Shown: piece after piece, positions 37,086 to 47,548 of the stretch
How positions within the stretch are numbered: position 1 is the first letter of the stretch
How the letters are laid out: each line of letters opens with the position of its first letter
Assembly (NCBI GenBank): GCA_028284285.1
Contig: JANQSA010000065.1
Coordinates: 1 to 64,000 of the forward strand
Length of the DNA stretch: 64,000 nt
Direction of reading: 5' to 3'
Source: Croceivirga sp.
Lineage (GTDB): Bacteria > Bacteroidota > Bacteroidia > Flavobacteriales > Flavobacteriaceae
Made by a program: the position numbers and the translations under genes
The notes under the pieces: model-generated
What the model was told of the DNA's origin: nothing
Seen by the model: only the letters and a program-made list of their open reading frames with translations
Database searches by the model: none

Positions 37086-37715
37086 TTATTTACTCAAGTT
37101 TGATTGAATCCCTTCTAAAGCACCTTCCAAAAGCACCAGGCTTTTCGCATTTAAGATCTTGTAGGTACTTAGTTCCGAATTTGTTACAACTTCGGAGCGC
37201 TTCAAATTCCGGGAGGATAAAAACACATTGTCGTTAGCACCGCCCAGGACGATTAACGACTTCTTTTCGGCTATTCCCAGAGATTCCAAAAATTGGATAA
37301 AATCTTTGGTCTTTGGGGCATCAAACTGGAAATCCTCAACTACCAAAAGGGCCTTTTCTTTGGACTTTAAGCTCAAGGCAGATTTACGTGCCAGTCGCTT
37401 TACGTTTTTGTTCAACTTTTGAGCATACGTACGTGGTCTTGGGCCAAATATGCGCCCCCCGCCTCTGAAAACCGGAGATTTAATACTTCCCGCACGTGCG
37501 GTACCCGTACCTTTTTGCTTTTTCAACTTTCTGGTACTTCCCTTGATCTCTGCGCGCTCTTTGGATTTATGTGTCCCCTGGCGTTGGTGTGCCAGATATT
37601 GCTTCACATCCAAGTAAATGGCGTGCTCATTGGGTTCTATACCAAAAACATCATCGGAAAGTTCAACTTTCCGACCTGTATCTTTTCCCTTTACATCCAA
37701 TACTGCTACTTTCAT
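37086..37715 (-). CDS. rplD: 50S ribosomal protein L4
   Basis: A 209-residue protein whose extended loop (STRKLKKQKGTGTARAGSIK, SPVFRGGGRIFGPRPRTYAQ) reaches the exit tunnel. In Gammaproteobacteria L4 also represses the S10 operon through the leader RNA; whether it acts on the structured spacer upstream of rplC here is an open question. Confidence 0.97.
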   Translation of the reverse strand: MKVAVLDVKGKDTGRKVELSDDVFGIEPNEHAIYLDVKQYLAHQRQGTHKSKERAEIKGSTRKLKKQKGTGTARAGSIKSPVFRGGGRIFGPRPRTYAQKLNKNVKRLARKSALSLKSKEKALLVVEDFQFDAPKTKDFIQFLESLGIAEKKSLIVLGGANDNVFLSSRNLKRSEVVTNSELSTYKILNAKSLVLLEGALEGIQSNLSK

Positions 37716-37719
37716 CCCC

Positions 37720-38337
37720 TTATTTTTCTACGGTTATGTAAGCGTTTTTATGACCGGGCACTGCTCCTTTAACTACCAGAATGTTCTTCTCCGGAATAAC
37801 TTTTAGCACCCGAAGGTTTTGCACTGTAACGCGTTCACCACCCATACGGCCCGCCATTCGCATACCTTTAAACACCCTGGATGGTGTAGATGCTGCTCCA
37901 ATGGAACCCGGGGCACGAAGCCTGTTATGCTGCCCGTGAGTGGATTGCCCCACTCCTGCAAATCCGTGTCTTTTAACAACACCCTGAAAGCCTTTCCCTT
38001 TCGATGTTCCTATCACATCCACAAACTCTCCTTCTACAAAAAGGTCCACCCCTACGGTGTCACCTAATTTATATTCTCCTTCAAAATCCCGGAACTCGAC
38101 GACTTTCTTCTTGGGCGAAGCACCTGCCTTTTTAAAATGGCCCTGTTCGGCTTTAGAGGTGCGTTTTTCTGCCTTGTCATCGAAACCAAGCTGAAGGGCA
38201 CTGTACCCGTCTACCTCCTCGGTTCTGACTTGGGTAACCACGCATGGACCCGCCTCTATGACCGTGCAGGGAATGTTCTTCCCATTCTCGTCAAAAATGC
38301 TGGTCATGCCGATTTTCCTACCTATTAACCCAGACAT
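37720..38337 (-). CDS. rplC: 50S ribosomal protein L3
   Basis: A 205-residue early-assembly protein: [20 protein letters not shown], the central [17 protein letters not shown], and [20 protein letters not shown] near the peptidyl-transferase loop. It is the first gene after the 216-bp spacer that follows rpsJ, so it may begin a separately controlled transcript. Confidence 0.97.
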   Translation of the reverse strand: MSGLIGRKIGMTSIFDENGKNIPCTVIEAGPCVVTQVRTEEVDGYSALQLGFDDKAEKRTSKAEQGHFKKAGASPKKKVVEFRDFEGEYKLGDTVGVDLFVEGEFVDVIGTSKGKGFQGVVKRHGFAGVGQSTHGQHNRLRAPGSIGAASTPSRVFKGMRMAGRMGGERVTVQNLRVLKVIPEKNILVVKGAVPGHKNAYITVEK

Positions 38338-38360
38338 ACTTTTGTTAGATTTCAGATGTC

Positions 38361-38547
38361 AGACCCCGGCTTGCACCGCCGGTCTTTCACCTAAGTATTA
38401 CACATTTTAATTTTAGTTCTATCTGCCGGTTTCCCGGCAAAAAAATTGGGTCAAAGAAATAACTCTGTGACCCAGATTTTGTTTCTTTTCTCCCGTTTTT
38501 CCTTCGCTCGCAGCTCAGGACATGTCTACACCTTTTCCGAAAGGCGT
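38361..38547 (-). promoter_or_regulatory. Structured spacer between rpsJ and rplC with internal terminator
   Basis: The 216 bp between rpsJ and rplC hold four inverted repeats. In transcript order they are: ACGCCTTT-CGGA-AAAGGTGT (38547-38528, with one G-U pair); TGGGTCA..TGACCCA (38474-38447), followed at once by a run of seven T, the form of an intrinsic terminator; TGCCGG-GAAA-CCGGCA (38439-38424) overlapping the T-run; and AGACCGGC..GCCGGGGTCT (38385-38361). The other junctions here are short and unstructured. Attenuation between the str and S10 gene sets, or a protein-binding leader for rplC, would fit. The structures are read by eye; no folding was run. Confidence 0.65.
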
Positions 38548-38553
38548 GCAAAT

Positions 38554-38859
38554 TTACACTTTTATTTCGACTTCCACACCACTTGGCAACTCTAATTTCA
38601 TTAAAGCGTCAATTGTTTTGGAAGAAGAGCTATAAATATCCAGCAATCGCTTGTACGAACTAAGCTGAAATTGCTCTCTGGATTTCTTGTTCACGTGAGG
38701 TGAACGCAAAACTGTAAATATTTTCTTGTGCGTGGGTAACGGAATTGGACCCGTTACTACAGCACCTGTAGTTTTCACCGTCTTTACAATCTTTTCAGCA
38801 GACTTGTCCACCAAATTATGGTCGTAAGACTTTAATTTTATTCTGATTTTTTGACTCAT
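38554..38859 (-). CDS. rpsJ: 30S ribosomal protein S10
   Basis: A 101-residue protein (also NusE, the transcription antitermination partner of NusB). It starts [20 protein letters not shown] and contains [20 protein letters not shown] and [20 protein letters not shown]. It sits 10 bp after fusA, tying the str genes to the S10 cluster, but a terminator-like hairpin follows it. Confidence 0.98.
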   Translation of the reverse strand: MSQKIRIKLKSYDHNLVDKSAEKIVKTVKTTGAVVTGPIPLPTHKKIFTVLRSPHVNKKSREQFQLSSYKRLLDIYSSSSKTIDALMKLELPSGVEVEIKV

Positions 38860-38869
38860 CTCCTAAAAA

Positions 38870-40996
38870 TTAAACGGTTACCCCTTTTGCTGTTTTAATC
38901 ACCTCTTCCGCAATGTTAGAGGGTGTTTCCGCATAGTGCGAAAATTCCATTGTGGAGGTGGCACGACCTGAACTAAGTGTTCTCAACGCAGTAACATAAC
39001 CGAACATTTCGGAAAGCGGTACATCAGCTTTAATCACCTTGGAGCCGGCCCTGTCATCCATATTGTTCACTTGCCCCCTTCTACGGTTTAAGTCGCCTAC
39101 AATATCCCCCATATTTTCTTCCGGGGTTAACACTTCCAATTTCATAATAGGCTCCATCAACACAGCTCGTGCAGCCCTAGCAGCCTCCTTATAGCCCAGC
39201 TTGGCCGCCAATTCAAACGAAAGGGAATCAGAATCTACAGGGTGGAAGGAACCATCCTTAAGCGTAATTTTCATGCTATCCATCTCAAATCCGGCCAGAG
39301 GCCCATTCTGCATAGCTTGCTTGAATCCTTTCTCCACAGATGGGATGTATTCCTTTGGAATATTCCCTCCTTTGATCACATTTACAAACTCCAATCCGGC
39401 CTTTCCTTCTTCCGCAGGTTCCATGGTGAACACAATATCTGCAAACTTACCACGACCACCGGTTTGTTTCTTGTATACCTCACGGTGATCTGCCTGGGCA
39501 GTAATCGCTTCTTTATATTCTACCTGTGGCTGTCCCTGGTTCACTTCTACTTTGAACTCACGTCGCAGACGGTCTACGATGATGTCCAAATGAAGTTCTC
39601 CCATTCCGGAAATTATGGTTTGCCCTGAGGCTTCATCCGTCTTCACCTGGAAGGTAGGATCTTCCTCGGCCAATTTTGCCAGGGCCATACCCAACTTATC
39701 CACATCTGCTTTGGTCTTAGGCTCTACAGCTATACCAATAACAGGATCGGGAAACACCATACTTTCCAATATGATCGGATTTTTTTCGTCCGAAAGGGTA
39801 TCCCCGGTCTTAATATCCTTAAACCCAACAGCAGCCCCAATGTCTCCTGCTGATATGCTTTCTATAGCGTTCTGCTTATTGGAGTGCATTTGATAGATCC
39901 TGGAAATTCTTTCTTTGTTTCCGGATCGATTGTTTAGGACATAAGAGCCTGCATCCAATTTTCCGGAATAGGCACGAAAGAATGCCAGACGCCCTACAAA
40001 AGGATCTGTGGCAATCTTAAATGCTAAAGCCGAGAAGGGTTCTTTGGGATCCGGTTTTCTTGAAATTTCGTTCCCGCTTCTTGGATCTTCTCCTACAATG
40101 GCATCCTTATCCAAAGGTGATGGCAGGTATCTACACACCGCGTCCAACAAGAATTGTACTCCTTTATTTTTAAAAGCAGACCCACATACCATGGGGATAA
40201 TACTCATATCCATAACCGCGGCACGAAGCGCAGCGTGAACCTCATCCTCCGTAATGGAATCTTCATCTTCAAAGAACTTTTCCATTAGGTTCTCATCATA
40301 TTCCGCCACAGCTTCAATCAAAGCAGCACGGTATTCCTTCACCTCCTCTTCCATTTCAGCAGGAATCTCCACTACGTCAAAAGTGGAACCAAAGTGTTCA
40401 TCGTGCCAAACAATGGCCCTGTTCTTTACCAGGTCTACAATTCCCTTGAAATCCGCCTCATCTCCAATAGGCAACACTATAGGCACCGCATTGGACTTCA
40501 GCATATCCTTTACCTGCTGGCATACTCCTAAAAAGTTAGAACCCTGGCGGTCCATTTTGTTCACAAAGCCCATTCGAGGTACTTTGTAATTATCGGCCAA
40601 ACGCCAGTTGGTTTCCGATTGGGGCTCTACCCCATCTACCGCACTGAACAGAAATACCAAACCATCTAAAACTCGAAGGGACCGGTTTACCTCAACGGTA
40701 AAATCCACGTGTCCGGGAGTATCAATAATATTAAAATGGTAGGGTTTAGCATCTGCTGTGGGCTGACCATTCTCCGTAGGGAAATTCCAGGTACAGGTAG
40801 TTGCAGCAGAGGTAATGGTAATCCCACGCTCCTGCTCCTGCTCCATCCAGTCCATAGTAGCGGCTCCATCGTGTACTTCACCAATTTTATGGCTCACTCC
40901 GGTGTAGAAAAGAATACGTTCTGTAGTAGTGGTCTTACCGGCATCAATGTGCGCCGCAATACCAATATTCCTTGTATATTTTAAATCTCTTGCCAT
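38870..40996 (-). CDS. fusA: Elongation factor G
   Basis: A 708-residue translational GTPase that drives translocation and, with RRF, ribosome recycling. G motifs: P-loop [11 protein letters not shown] (about 16-26), the effector [19 protein letters not shown], and NKMDRQG. Domains II-V follow, including the [10 protein letters not shown] region and [20 protein letters not shown] in domain V. It is full length and is the target of fusidic acid. It lies between rpsG (7 bp) and rpsJ. Confidence 0.98.
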   Translation of the reverse strand: MARDLKYTRNIGIAAHIDAGKTTTTERILFYTGVSHKIGEVHDGAATMDWMEQEQERGITITSAATTCTWNFPTENGQPTADAKPYHFNIIDTPGHVDFTVEVNRSLRVLDGLVFLFSAVDGVEPQSETNWRLADNYKVPRMGFVNKMDRQGSNFLGVCQQVKDMLKSNAVPIVLPIGDEADFKGIVDLVKNRAIVWHDEHFGSTFDVVEIPAEMEEEVKEYRAALIEAVAEYDENLMEKFFEDEDSITEDEVHAALRAAVMDMSIIPMVCGSAFKNKGVQFLLDAVCRYLPSPLDKDAIVGEDPRSGNEISRKPDPKEPFSALAFKIATDPFVGRLAFFRAYSGKLDAGSYVLNNRSGNKERISRIYQMHSNKQNAIESISAGDIGAAVGFKDIKTGDTLSDEKNPIILESMVFPDPVIGIAVEPKTKADVDKLGMALAKLAEEDPTFQVKTDEASGQTIISGMGELHLDIIVDRLRREFKVEVNQGQPQVEYKEAITAQADHREVYKKQTGGRGKFADIVFTMEPAEEGKAGLEFVNVIKGGNIPKEYIPSVEKGFKQAMQNGPLAGFEMDSMKITLKDGSFHPVDSDSLSFELAAKLGYKEAARAARAVLMEPIMKLEVLTPEENMGDIVGDLNRRRGQVNNMDDRAGSKVIKADVPLSEMFGYVTALRTLSSGRATSTMEFSHYAETPSNIAEEVIKTAKGVTV

Positions 40997-41003
40997 GAGT
41001 CAG

Positions 41004-41480
41004 TTAAAATCTAAAATGGGAAAATGCTTTGTTGGCCTCGGCCATCTTGTGGGTATCTACTCGTTTTTTTACCGCCGCACCTTCTTCTTTTGCGGCTGAT
41101 AAGATTTCTGCAGCCAACTTCTGCGCCATAGATTTCTCATTACGTCTACGCGCAAAACTGATCAACCATTTCATAGCTGTTGAAATCTTACGGTCGGGGC
41201 GGATCTGCATAGGAATCTGAAAAGTAGCACCTCCAACCCTTCTACTTCTTACCTCTACATGGGGCATTACATTAGAAAGTGCATCTTTCCATATCTCCAA
41301 AGCCGATTTTTCCTCATCGGTCTTCTTCTGATCCACGATGTCTATGGCATCGTAAAATATTTTATAGGCGACGGATTTTTTCCCGTCCCACATCATCATG
41401 TTAACAAAACGTGTTACCAATTGGTCATTAAACCTGGGATCTGGCAACAATGGTCGCTTTTTAGCCTGTCTTTTTCTCAT
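41004..41480 (-). CDS. rpsG: 30S ribosomal protein S7
   Basis: A 158-residue primary binder that nucleates the 30S head: [26 protein letters not shown]-like [40 protein letters not shown] and [20 protein letters not shown]. It lies 17 bp after rpsL. Confidence 0.98.
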   Translation of the reverse strand: MRKRQAKKRPLLPDPRFNDQLVTRFVNMMMWDGKKSVAYKIFYDAIDIVDQKKTDEEKSALEIWKDALSNVMPHVEVRSRRVGGATFQIPMQIRPDRKISTAMKWLISFARRRNEKSMAQKLAAEILSAAKEEGAAVKKRVDTHKMAEANKAFSHFRF

Positions 41481-41497
41481 TGCTTCCTGCTATCAAA

Positions 41498-41872
41498 TTA
41501 CTTCTTAGGGCGTTTTGCACCGTATTTAGATCTACGTTGTGTTCTTCCGGCAACTCCGGCGGTATCTAAAGCACCTCGTACAATGTGATAACGAACACCG
41601 GGCAAATCTTTCACCCTTCCACCTCTTACCAATACTATCGAGTGCTCCTGAAGATTATGGCCCTCACCAGGGATGTAAGCGTTTACTTCTTTCCCATTGG
41701 TTAACCGTACCCGGGCTACTTTACGCATAGCCGAGTTTGGTTTCTTGGGTGTAGTAGTGTACACACGCGTACAAACTCCACGTCGTTGGGGGCAAGAATC
41801 CAAAGCGGCCGATTTACTCTTCTTGGTAATTGTGACCCTTCCTTTTCTTACTAATTGTGAAATTGTTGGCAT
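41498..41872 (-). CDS. rpsL: 30S ribosomal protein S12
   Basis: A 124-residue decoding-centre protein and the first gene of the minus-strand ribosomal superoperon. It carries [20 protein letters not shown] and [14 protein letters not shown]. Lysines K43 and K88, where streptomycin-resistance substitutions occur, are both wild type. Its promoter at 41917-41947 is the best match to the Bacteroidota consensus in the window, and its short leader begins with a small hairpin. Confidence 0.98.
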   Translation of the reverse strand: MPTISQLVRKGRVTITKKSKSAALDSCPQRRGVCTRVYTTTPKKPNSAMRKVARVRLTNGKEVNAYIPGEGHNLQEHSIVLVRGGRVKDLPGVRYHIVRGALDTAGVAGRTQRRSKYGAKRPKK

Positions 41873-41898
41873 TAACTTTATGTGTTAAAATCAAAAAA

Positions 41899-41913
41899 CC
41901 CTCATTTTGAGGG
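41899..41913 (-). promoter_or_regulatory. 5'-terminal hairpin of the rpsL transcript
   Basis: On the minus strand CCCTCA-AAA-TGAGGG is followed by six T, about 30 bp before the rpsL ATG. Given the promoter just upstream, the hairpin would form at the very 5' end of the mRNA. It could stabilise the message or act as a miniature attenuator. Confidence 0.6.
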
Positions 41914-41916
41914 CTG

Positions 41917-41947
41917 CAAATGTAGTGATATTTCAGAATAATTCAAA
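41917..41947 (-). promoter_or_regulatory. rpsL (str-S10-spc-alpha) promoter
   Basis: Minus strand TTTG, exactly 19 bp, then TACATTTG: a complete match to the Bacteroidota primary-sigma consensus TTTG-N19-TAnnTTTG. Transcription should start near 41910, giving a leader of about 38 nt. Confidence 0.85.
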
Positions 41948-42736
41948 TGGCCTTTACATTAATTTTTTCAACGGCTTCCAGTAGTTTCTGTAACGCCTTT
42001 TTAAAAGAGAAAATCAAAGCGGAAAATTGAGCTATTTGCTCTTTGCAACAACTTGCGACTTTTCAACCTAATTGACCTACTATTTTACTCGTTAAAGACC
42101 CATCCGATTTTGCTACACAAAACCTTTTGCGGTTACCTTGCGCATTTCATCCAGGCTATTAAAAAAACTCCTTTTTAAGGTTTTAACCCACCTTCCTTCT
42201 TCAAACCATTTACATCGCTATATATAATAAGGTATATCTTTTCCTCGTAAGGATGCAGTCCAATACCCTCTTACAACCTCCCCTTTTGCATGGGTATACT
42301 TCAAATGACTGCACTCCCCCATTTATTTCATCATCAAAAGTGTTATACCATAAGGTGAAATTCCTTTAAGGGGTATACCTATATAAATTTATTCTGTTCT
42401 GAGTGCTCAATTAAAGATGTGCGGAGTTCTGCATAGCTCTAAATTGCCTTATCGGCATGTATTTTGTAAGGTATTGCTTCACGAATACACACCTTTTTCT
42501 TATACCTTTAAAATGGCTGTCTTAAAAATGAACCACCAAAACCCCTTCTTCCACTATCACAATTTTTTGTAAAACTTTTTTTAATCCAGATGTGAATTCC
42601 TTAACAACAATTTCACAAAGTACGCTTGCCAGATTAACCTCAAAAGCGCTGCCAAATTGTGTTGATAGCAATATATCTCACCATAATTGGGATATGGTTA
42701 ATATTCTTTGGAACGAATAAATTTTAGCAGATTTAT
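41948..42736. other. Non-coding region between rpsL and the first susC
   Basis: About 790 bp with no convincing gene in any frame: no ORF with a family resemblance and no tRNA or rRNA. AT-rich, with short direct and inverted repeats but no structure I could assign. It separates the divergent ribosomal and susCD transcripts and could hold a small RNA or a long susC leader; nothing in the sequence proves either. Confidence 0.5.
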
Positions 42737-42768
42737 TTTGGATTATTAACATGAAATTATGATTTTAG
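42737..42768 (+). promoter_or_regulatory. Candidate promoter of the first susCD pair
   Basis: TTTG (42737-42740), 20 bp, GATTTTAG (42761-42768). The block from here to the ATG (ATTATTAACATGAA.TTA.GATTTTAGC....GCTAATTCAAATAA.TTTAAA) is repeated almost base for base upstream of the second susC. The -7 box is a poor match to TAnnTTTG, so the conserved sequence rather than the consensus supports the call. Confidence 0.5.
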
Positions 42769-42795
42769 CGGTTAGCTAATTCAAATAATTTTAAA

Positions 42796-45700
42796 ATGAG
42801 AACAAATCTAAAGGGATTCTTAACGCTATTATTGGCGTTTGTTGTGCATATTTCGCTTGCACAAGACAAGACGATTTCAGGTACGGTTACCGATTCAGAC
42901 GGATTACCGCTTCCTGGAGTCAACATTGTCGTAGAGGGTACTTCCACGGGTACGCAAACTGATTTTGATGGGAATTACTCTATTACCGCCAGTGAAGGCC
43001 AAACCTTGCTGTTCACTTATGTCGGCCAAAAAAATGAGAGGCGCACTATTGGAGCGGGCAATATCATCAACCTGCAAATGCAGGAAGATGCTCAAGCCCT
43101 TGAGGAAGTAGTTGTTACCGGTACGGGTGTAGCCACTTCCAGGCGTAAAACAGCTATTGCGGTAGAGACCGTTAAGGCAGAAGAATTAAAACCTCCTCCT
43201 GCCGGAGACATATCTCAGGCACTTGTAGGTAAGGTACCAGGTGCACTCATTCAATCCACAACGGGACAGCCAGGCCAGCAACAAAGTATACTCTTACGAG
43301 GTATAAATTCCCTGGGCGGAACACAGCCCATGATCTTGGTGGATGGTATTCAAATCAATGTAGATAACCTGGATAATGGTAGTGGTAATAACTTATCCAG
43401 TCGTCTGGCAGATTTGGATTTAGGGGACGTAGAAAGAGTAGAGGTGATCCAGGGTGCTGCTGCAGGTACCATATATGGTGCGCAAGGTGCAAATGGTGTA
43501 ATTCAAATTTTCACAAAAAAGGGGGAAGCCGGAAAATTGCAGGTTAACTTTAGAACTACTATTGGTTTTAGTACTGCGCTTGAAGGCAATTTTGGAATTG
43601 CAGACAGACATTATTTTGATACCACGCCAGATGGATTTTTGGCGAATGCCGCAGGCGGTAGATTACTCCCGGATCCCGTGACTGGTGTTTGGGGAACTCC
43701 TGTGGGTTCTATCGATGCTAACACCCTGGTTAATAAACCCTTTCGGGAAGAAACGTTTGATAATTTAGATGCTCTTTTAAGAGATGGTGTTGTAACATCG
43801 AATACAGGGGTTTCAGTATCCGGAGGTAGTGAAAGAATACGTTTTGCTACATCTTTGTCCTATCTAGACCAGGAGTCCGTAATTCAAGGCTCTCTCAGGA
43901 GAATAAATTTTAGGAACTCCATTACTGCAGATATTACGGATAAGTTAACCGCTACCTTGTCTGCTACCATAATTAGTTCGGATAATACTACCGGTGGTAT
44001 TACAAGTCTTGACAATGTTGAGAGTGGTTTCTCTAACTCTATTTTAGTGCCACAGTATGTAAATAACAGAGCCCTGGATGCCGCAGGGAATTTTGTCGCT
44101 TTGCCCACTGGTGATAACAGTGTTAATCCGTTTTTTACGCAACAAAACCGATTTTTTAACTCCGATCTGATCAGAGCAATAGGGAATTTAAATATAAACT
44201 ATAGACCTTTTGATTTCCTTGAGTTAGATTATAAATACGGTGCAGATATTTATGAAAATAGATTTAGGCAATTAACCCTGAATCAAAGTGAATTATTAAC
44301 CCAGGGCTTGCCACCATTCACCGGAGAATTAATAGAAAGACCGGATAAAGGAACAACACAAAATTCATTGTTGTCGGCTTTTCTTCGTTTCAATTTTGAA
44401 GATGACTTTGGATTCTCGAACTTTCCAATGAGTTCAACCACTCATCTTGCTTATGACTGGAGACGCGAGGATACTCAAAGTCTCACCGTTACAGGAACAG
44501 AATTACCTACTTTTTCAAGAGATTTTAATATGAATCAATCCGGAAATCAAAGTGCGTTTGGTGAGGATTTTACTTTTAGAACTTATGGGTTTTTGATAAA
44601 TCAAAAATTTGAATATGGTGATTATCTTGGTTTTTCTGCCGGGGTAAGAGTAGATTGGTCCTCTGCTTTTGGCGTAGGTTCCGAGGCCTTTGTTTTTCCG
44701 CGTGGAGACGTATATCTAAGATTAGATTCCTTCATGGAGAGCAATTGGGTAAATCAATTTAAGCTTAGAGCAGCGTATGGAGAAGCAGGGATTCAACCCG
44801 GGCCATTTCAAAGAATTCCGATTTTAAATGCTGGTCAGATAGATGGTACTCCTTTTCTCTCTTTACCCACTACCTTACAAAATCAACTTCTGGAGGTGCA
44901 ACAATCACGTGAATTGGAATTTGGTGCAGACTTTACATTTACCCCATCTTCCGGCAATTGGTTTAGCCGTATAGATCTGAATGCTACCTACTATACCAGA
45001 GAATCCGATGATGCGATAAGGGCTATTGATCTTTCACCTTCTACTGGAGCTGCCGCACTATTGACAAATGCCCTTACCATTGACACCGAAGGATTTCAGG
45101 CAGGTTTAAATATGAATGTGGCAGATTATGAAAACTTCAGTTGGAACTCCACTGTAAATTTTGGTACGTTTGAAAGTACTGTTGCCGACATTGCAAACGA
45201 TGCGGATATTGCACTTGGTAATAATCACGTAATAAGAGAAGGAGCTACTATTGGAGCGTTTTTTGGATTGGAAGTGTTGACCAGTTTAACACAAACCCGA
45301 TCTGACGGGACCCGATATATTGAAGATGCCGATCTAGGGAATTTTGAAATTGCGAATGGGTATGTGGTAGAGACAGCAACCAGACGTGCGGTAATTGGCG
45401 ATGAGCAAGTTGAAATAGGAGACCCTCTTCCGGATTTCAATATGTCTTTTATCAATAGTTTTACTATTCATAAAAACTTTAATATAGCCTTCCAGCTGGA
45501 TTGGGTTCAAGGTGGAGATATCTACAACCAAACAAGACAGTGGTTGTATAGGGATCTAATACATGAAGATGTTACGCAACCTATAACCATTGGTGGAGAA
45601 ACCGGGGCTTTTGCCGCGTATTATACCAATCTATACAACACCAATAATCCAAACTCAGAATTTGTTGAAGATGGAACTTTTTTACGACTAAGAAATCTTA

Positions 45701-45909
45701 ATTTGTCTTATGATTTTGGAGCTCATATAGACGGACTGTCCAGTTTAAGAATAACCTTAGCCGGTGAAAATTTGTTTACCATTACGGATTACTCTGGTAT
45801 AGATCCTGAAGCAGTATCTGCTCAAAACGTCTCTGCAACGCGGGGTCTGGATCAGTATGCTTTCCCGAACTTTAGAACCTACTCACTAGGTTTAAATGTA
45901 ACTTTTTAA
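42796..45909 (+). CDS. SusC/RagA-type TonB-linked outer-membrane transporter
   Basis: A 1037-residue outer-membrane importer. It has a signal peptide ending VHISLAQ (1-22) and a carboxypeptidase-regulatory-like domain (about 26-108, GTVTDSDGLPLPGVNIVVEG). The TonB-box-like EEVVVTGTG follows, then a plug (about 115-225, with ILLRGINSLGGTQPMILVDG) and a large beta-barrel ending YSLGLNVTF. It forms a pedal-bin complex with the SusD-like lipoprotein encoded 5 bp downstream. The substrate is unknown: no glycoside hydrolase, peptidase, sulfatase or hybrid two-component regulator is next to it. Its first 80 residues are close to those of the second SusC, pointing to duplication. Confidence 0.93.
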   Translation: MRTNLKGFLTLLLAFVVHISLAQDKTISGTVTDSDGLPLPGVNIVVEGTSTGTQTDFDGNYSITASEGQTLLFTYVGQKNERRTIGAGNIINLQMQEDAQALEEVVVTGTGVATSRRKTAIAVETVKAEELKPPPAGDISQALVGKVPGALIQSTTGQPGQQQSILLRGINSLGGTQPMILVDGIQINVDNLDNGSGNNLSSRLADLDLGDVERVEVIQGAAAGTIYGAQGANGVIQIFTKKGEAGKLQVNFRTTIGFSTALEGNFGIADRHYFDTTPDGFLANAAGGRLLPDPVTGVWGTPVGSIDANTLVNKPFREETFDNLDALLRDGVVTSNTGVSVSGGSERIRFATSLSYLDQESVIQGSLRRINFRNSITADITDKLTATLSATIISSDNTTGGITSLDNVESGFSNSILVPQYVNNRALDAAGNFVALPTGDNSVNPFFTQQNRFFNSDLIRAIGNLNINYRPFDFLELDYKYGADIYENRFRQLTLNQSELLTQGLPPFTGELIERPDKGTTQNSLLSAFLRFNFEDDFGFSNFPMSSTTHLAYDWRREDTQSLTVTGTELPTFSRDFNMNQSGNQSAFGEDFTFRTYGFLINQKFEYGDYLGFSAGVRVDWSSAFGVGSEAFVFPRGDVYLRLDSFMESNWVNQFKLRAAYGEAGIQPGPFQRIPILNAGQIDGTPFLSLPTTLQNQLLEVQQSRELEFGADFTFTPSSGNWFSRIDLNATYYTRESDDAIRAIDLSPSTGAAALLTNALTIDTEGFQAGLNMNVADYENFSWNSTVNFGTFESTVADIANDADIALGNNHVIREGATIGAFFGLEVLTSLTQTRSDGTRYIEDADLGNFEIANGYVVETATRRAVIGDEQVEIGDPLPDFNMSFINSFTIHKNFNIAFQLDWVQGGDIYNQTRQWLYRDLIHEDVTQPITIGGETGAFAAYYTNLYNTNNPNSEFVEDGTFLRLRNLNLSYDFGAHIDGLSSLRITLAGENLFTITDYSGIDPEAVSAQNVSATRGLDQYAFPNFRTYSLGLNVTF

Positions 45910-45914
45910 AAAAA

Positions 45915-47498
45915 ATGAAAATGAAAATTAAAAAATTAGTTAAATTACTTTCTTTACTAGCATTTGTGCTATTGTACTCTTGCACTGAAGAAGAATTGGA
46001 TGTTTCTAATCCAAATGACCCGACCTTTGATGCCATAGAAACGGAGGCAGGACTTACCCAATTAGCAACAGGAGTGTATAACCACGCCACTTTCGGCGTG
46101 GCCTGGGGATATCACTGGGTTGTACAAGCTTATCATGAAGCCATGGGAGATGCCATGTATATCCCATGGGGGAATTTTGGTTTCCGTTGGGCTAATCAAC
46201 CCACATCCATTACCTTAGATGATGGTACGGTTGTTCTACCGCCTCAGGAAGGCCCTCAAGGAGAAGCTTTGGAAGTTAGAAATGTTAGGACCCAAACCTC
46301 AGGTAATGCATTTGCCTGGGAGTGGGAATCTATGTATAGGGTAAACAATACTACAAATTTATTGTTAAGTCTTTTGGAGGGAACTGAGTTATCTGGAGAC
46401 GCTGATCTTAAAATAGCTGTATTTAGAGCGTGGGCCTATTATTGGAAAGGTTATGCGTATTCTCGAATTGGCTCTATGTATACCGCAGGATTAATCATTT
46501 CTGAACCCGGGGTTACCAATGGAGATTTTGTATCTAATACGGAAGTCCTGGCAGAAGCGCGACGCAACTTGGATTTAGCTAAGGCGGAATTAGGTCAGAT
46601 ATCGTCTGACATTACCACCGTTATCTCCAGCATCATTCCATCTAATTTAGTACCGTCTCCCTTTAGAGGAAGTGCACCTTCTGCAACGTTAACCAGAGAT
46701 GCCTGGATTCGTAATATCAATACGCTTATGGCGAGAAATATTTTAGCGAACACCAAAGTGACGGATATGACGGCTGCCGATTGGACCGAAATTACCAACC
46801 TCACCAATGAGGGAATACAAGCCACGGATTACTTTTTTGTGATGAAACAAGACGGTAATAACTGGGAAGTAAACACTACGTTGAATTCAAGATTCATACT
46901 TGGATGGCATTTTTTAAGTGAGCGTTTGGTACAAGACTTTAAAGATGGTGACCAACGTTTTACAGATAATGTAACGGTTCTCGGTAGCCCGGAAGTTAAT
47001 AGATCCGGTAGGGGCATACAATACGGAACAAGATTTGGTCTTGTTGCACAAGCTGACTATTCCACAACGGAAAATGATAAAGCAAATGTCTATTATGCTG
47101 GAAGTTATGATGAAAATGAGTTAATGAAAGCTGAAGCATTGATATATTCCGGACAAATTGATGCCGGTCTTGCATTGATTGATGCGGTTAGGGATCATCA
47201 ACAAGCAGGTCTTGCCCCCGTTTCCGGTACAGGCCTAAACCTGGAGGAAGCACTTGAAGAGTTAAGGGTAGAACGTAGAATAGGTCTGTTCTTAAGAGGT
47301 GTGTCTTTTTATGATGCGAGACGTTGGGACGTTACTAAAACACCAAGGACAGGTCTTTCTGTTTTAGATGGTTCTGGTAATGTAAATACCAATGCCACCT
47401 TTAACTATAATTATTTAGACTATTGGAGTGTCCCTGACCAAGAGTTAGAGTTCAATCAGCCTAATGAAGGATCCGTACCGGTGGTATCTCCAAATTAA
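45915..47498 (+). CDS. SusD/RagB-type nutrient-binding lipoprotein
   Basis: A 527-residue surface lipoprotein. A lipobox in LLAFVLLYSC (C23) marks lipidation. The SusD alpha-helical TPR-like scaffold includes the MYRVNNTTNLLLSLLEG helix, AYYWKGYAYSRIGSMY, and the C-terminal LRVERRIGLFLRGVSFYDARRW, which is the SusD hallmark. It caps the SusC barrel and delivers the ligand. Its composition, especially the long aromatic stretch YNHATFGVAWGYHWVVQAYH, differs from the SusD in the second pair, so the two systems probably bind different substrates. It is followed by a strong terminator. Confidence 0.92.
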   Translation: MKMKIKKLVKLLSLLAFVLLYSCTEEELDVSNPNDPTFDAIETEAGLTQLATGVYNHATFGVAWGYHWVVQAYHEAMGDAMYIPWGNFGFRWANQPTSITLDDGTVVLPPQEGPQGEALEVRNVRTQTSGNAFAWEWESMYRVNNTTNLLLSLLEGTELSGDADLKIAVFRAWAYYWKGYAYSRIGSMYTAGLIISEPGVTNGDFVSNTEVLAEARRNLDLAKAELGQISSDITTVISSIIPSNLVPSPFRGSAPSATLTRDAWIRNINTLMARNILANTKVTDMTAADWTEITNLTNEGIQATDYFFVMKQDGNNWEVNTTLNSRFILGWHFLSERLVQDFKDGDQRFTDNVTVLGSPEVNRSGRGIQYGTRFGLVAQADYSTTENDKANVYYAGSYDENELMKAEALIYSGQIDAGLALIDAVRDHQQAGLAPVSGTGLNLEEALEELRVERRIGLFLRGVSFYDARRWDVTKTPRTGLSVLDGSGNVNTNATFNYNYLDYWSVPDQELEFNQPNEGSVPVVSPN

Positions 47499-47517
47499 TA
47501 TGAGATAGAGTTTGTAT

Positions 47518-47546
47518 AAAAAGCGGAGGCATGCCTCCGCTTTTTT
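47518..47546 (+). terminator. Terminator of the first susCD pair
   Basis: AAAAGCGGAGGC and GCCTCCGCTTTT form a perfect palindrome centred on GCATGC, ending in six T, 20 bp after the susD stop. Confidence 0.95.
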
Positions 47547-47548
47547 CG

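Noticed and set aside
24753-41872. tRNA or rRNA genes within the ribosomal block
   Set aside because: No cloverleaf or rRNA-like sequence was noticed in the gaps; all longer gaps were read and hold hairpins or repeats only.
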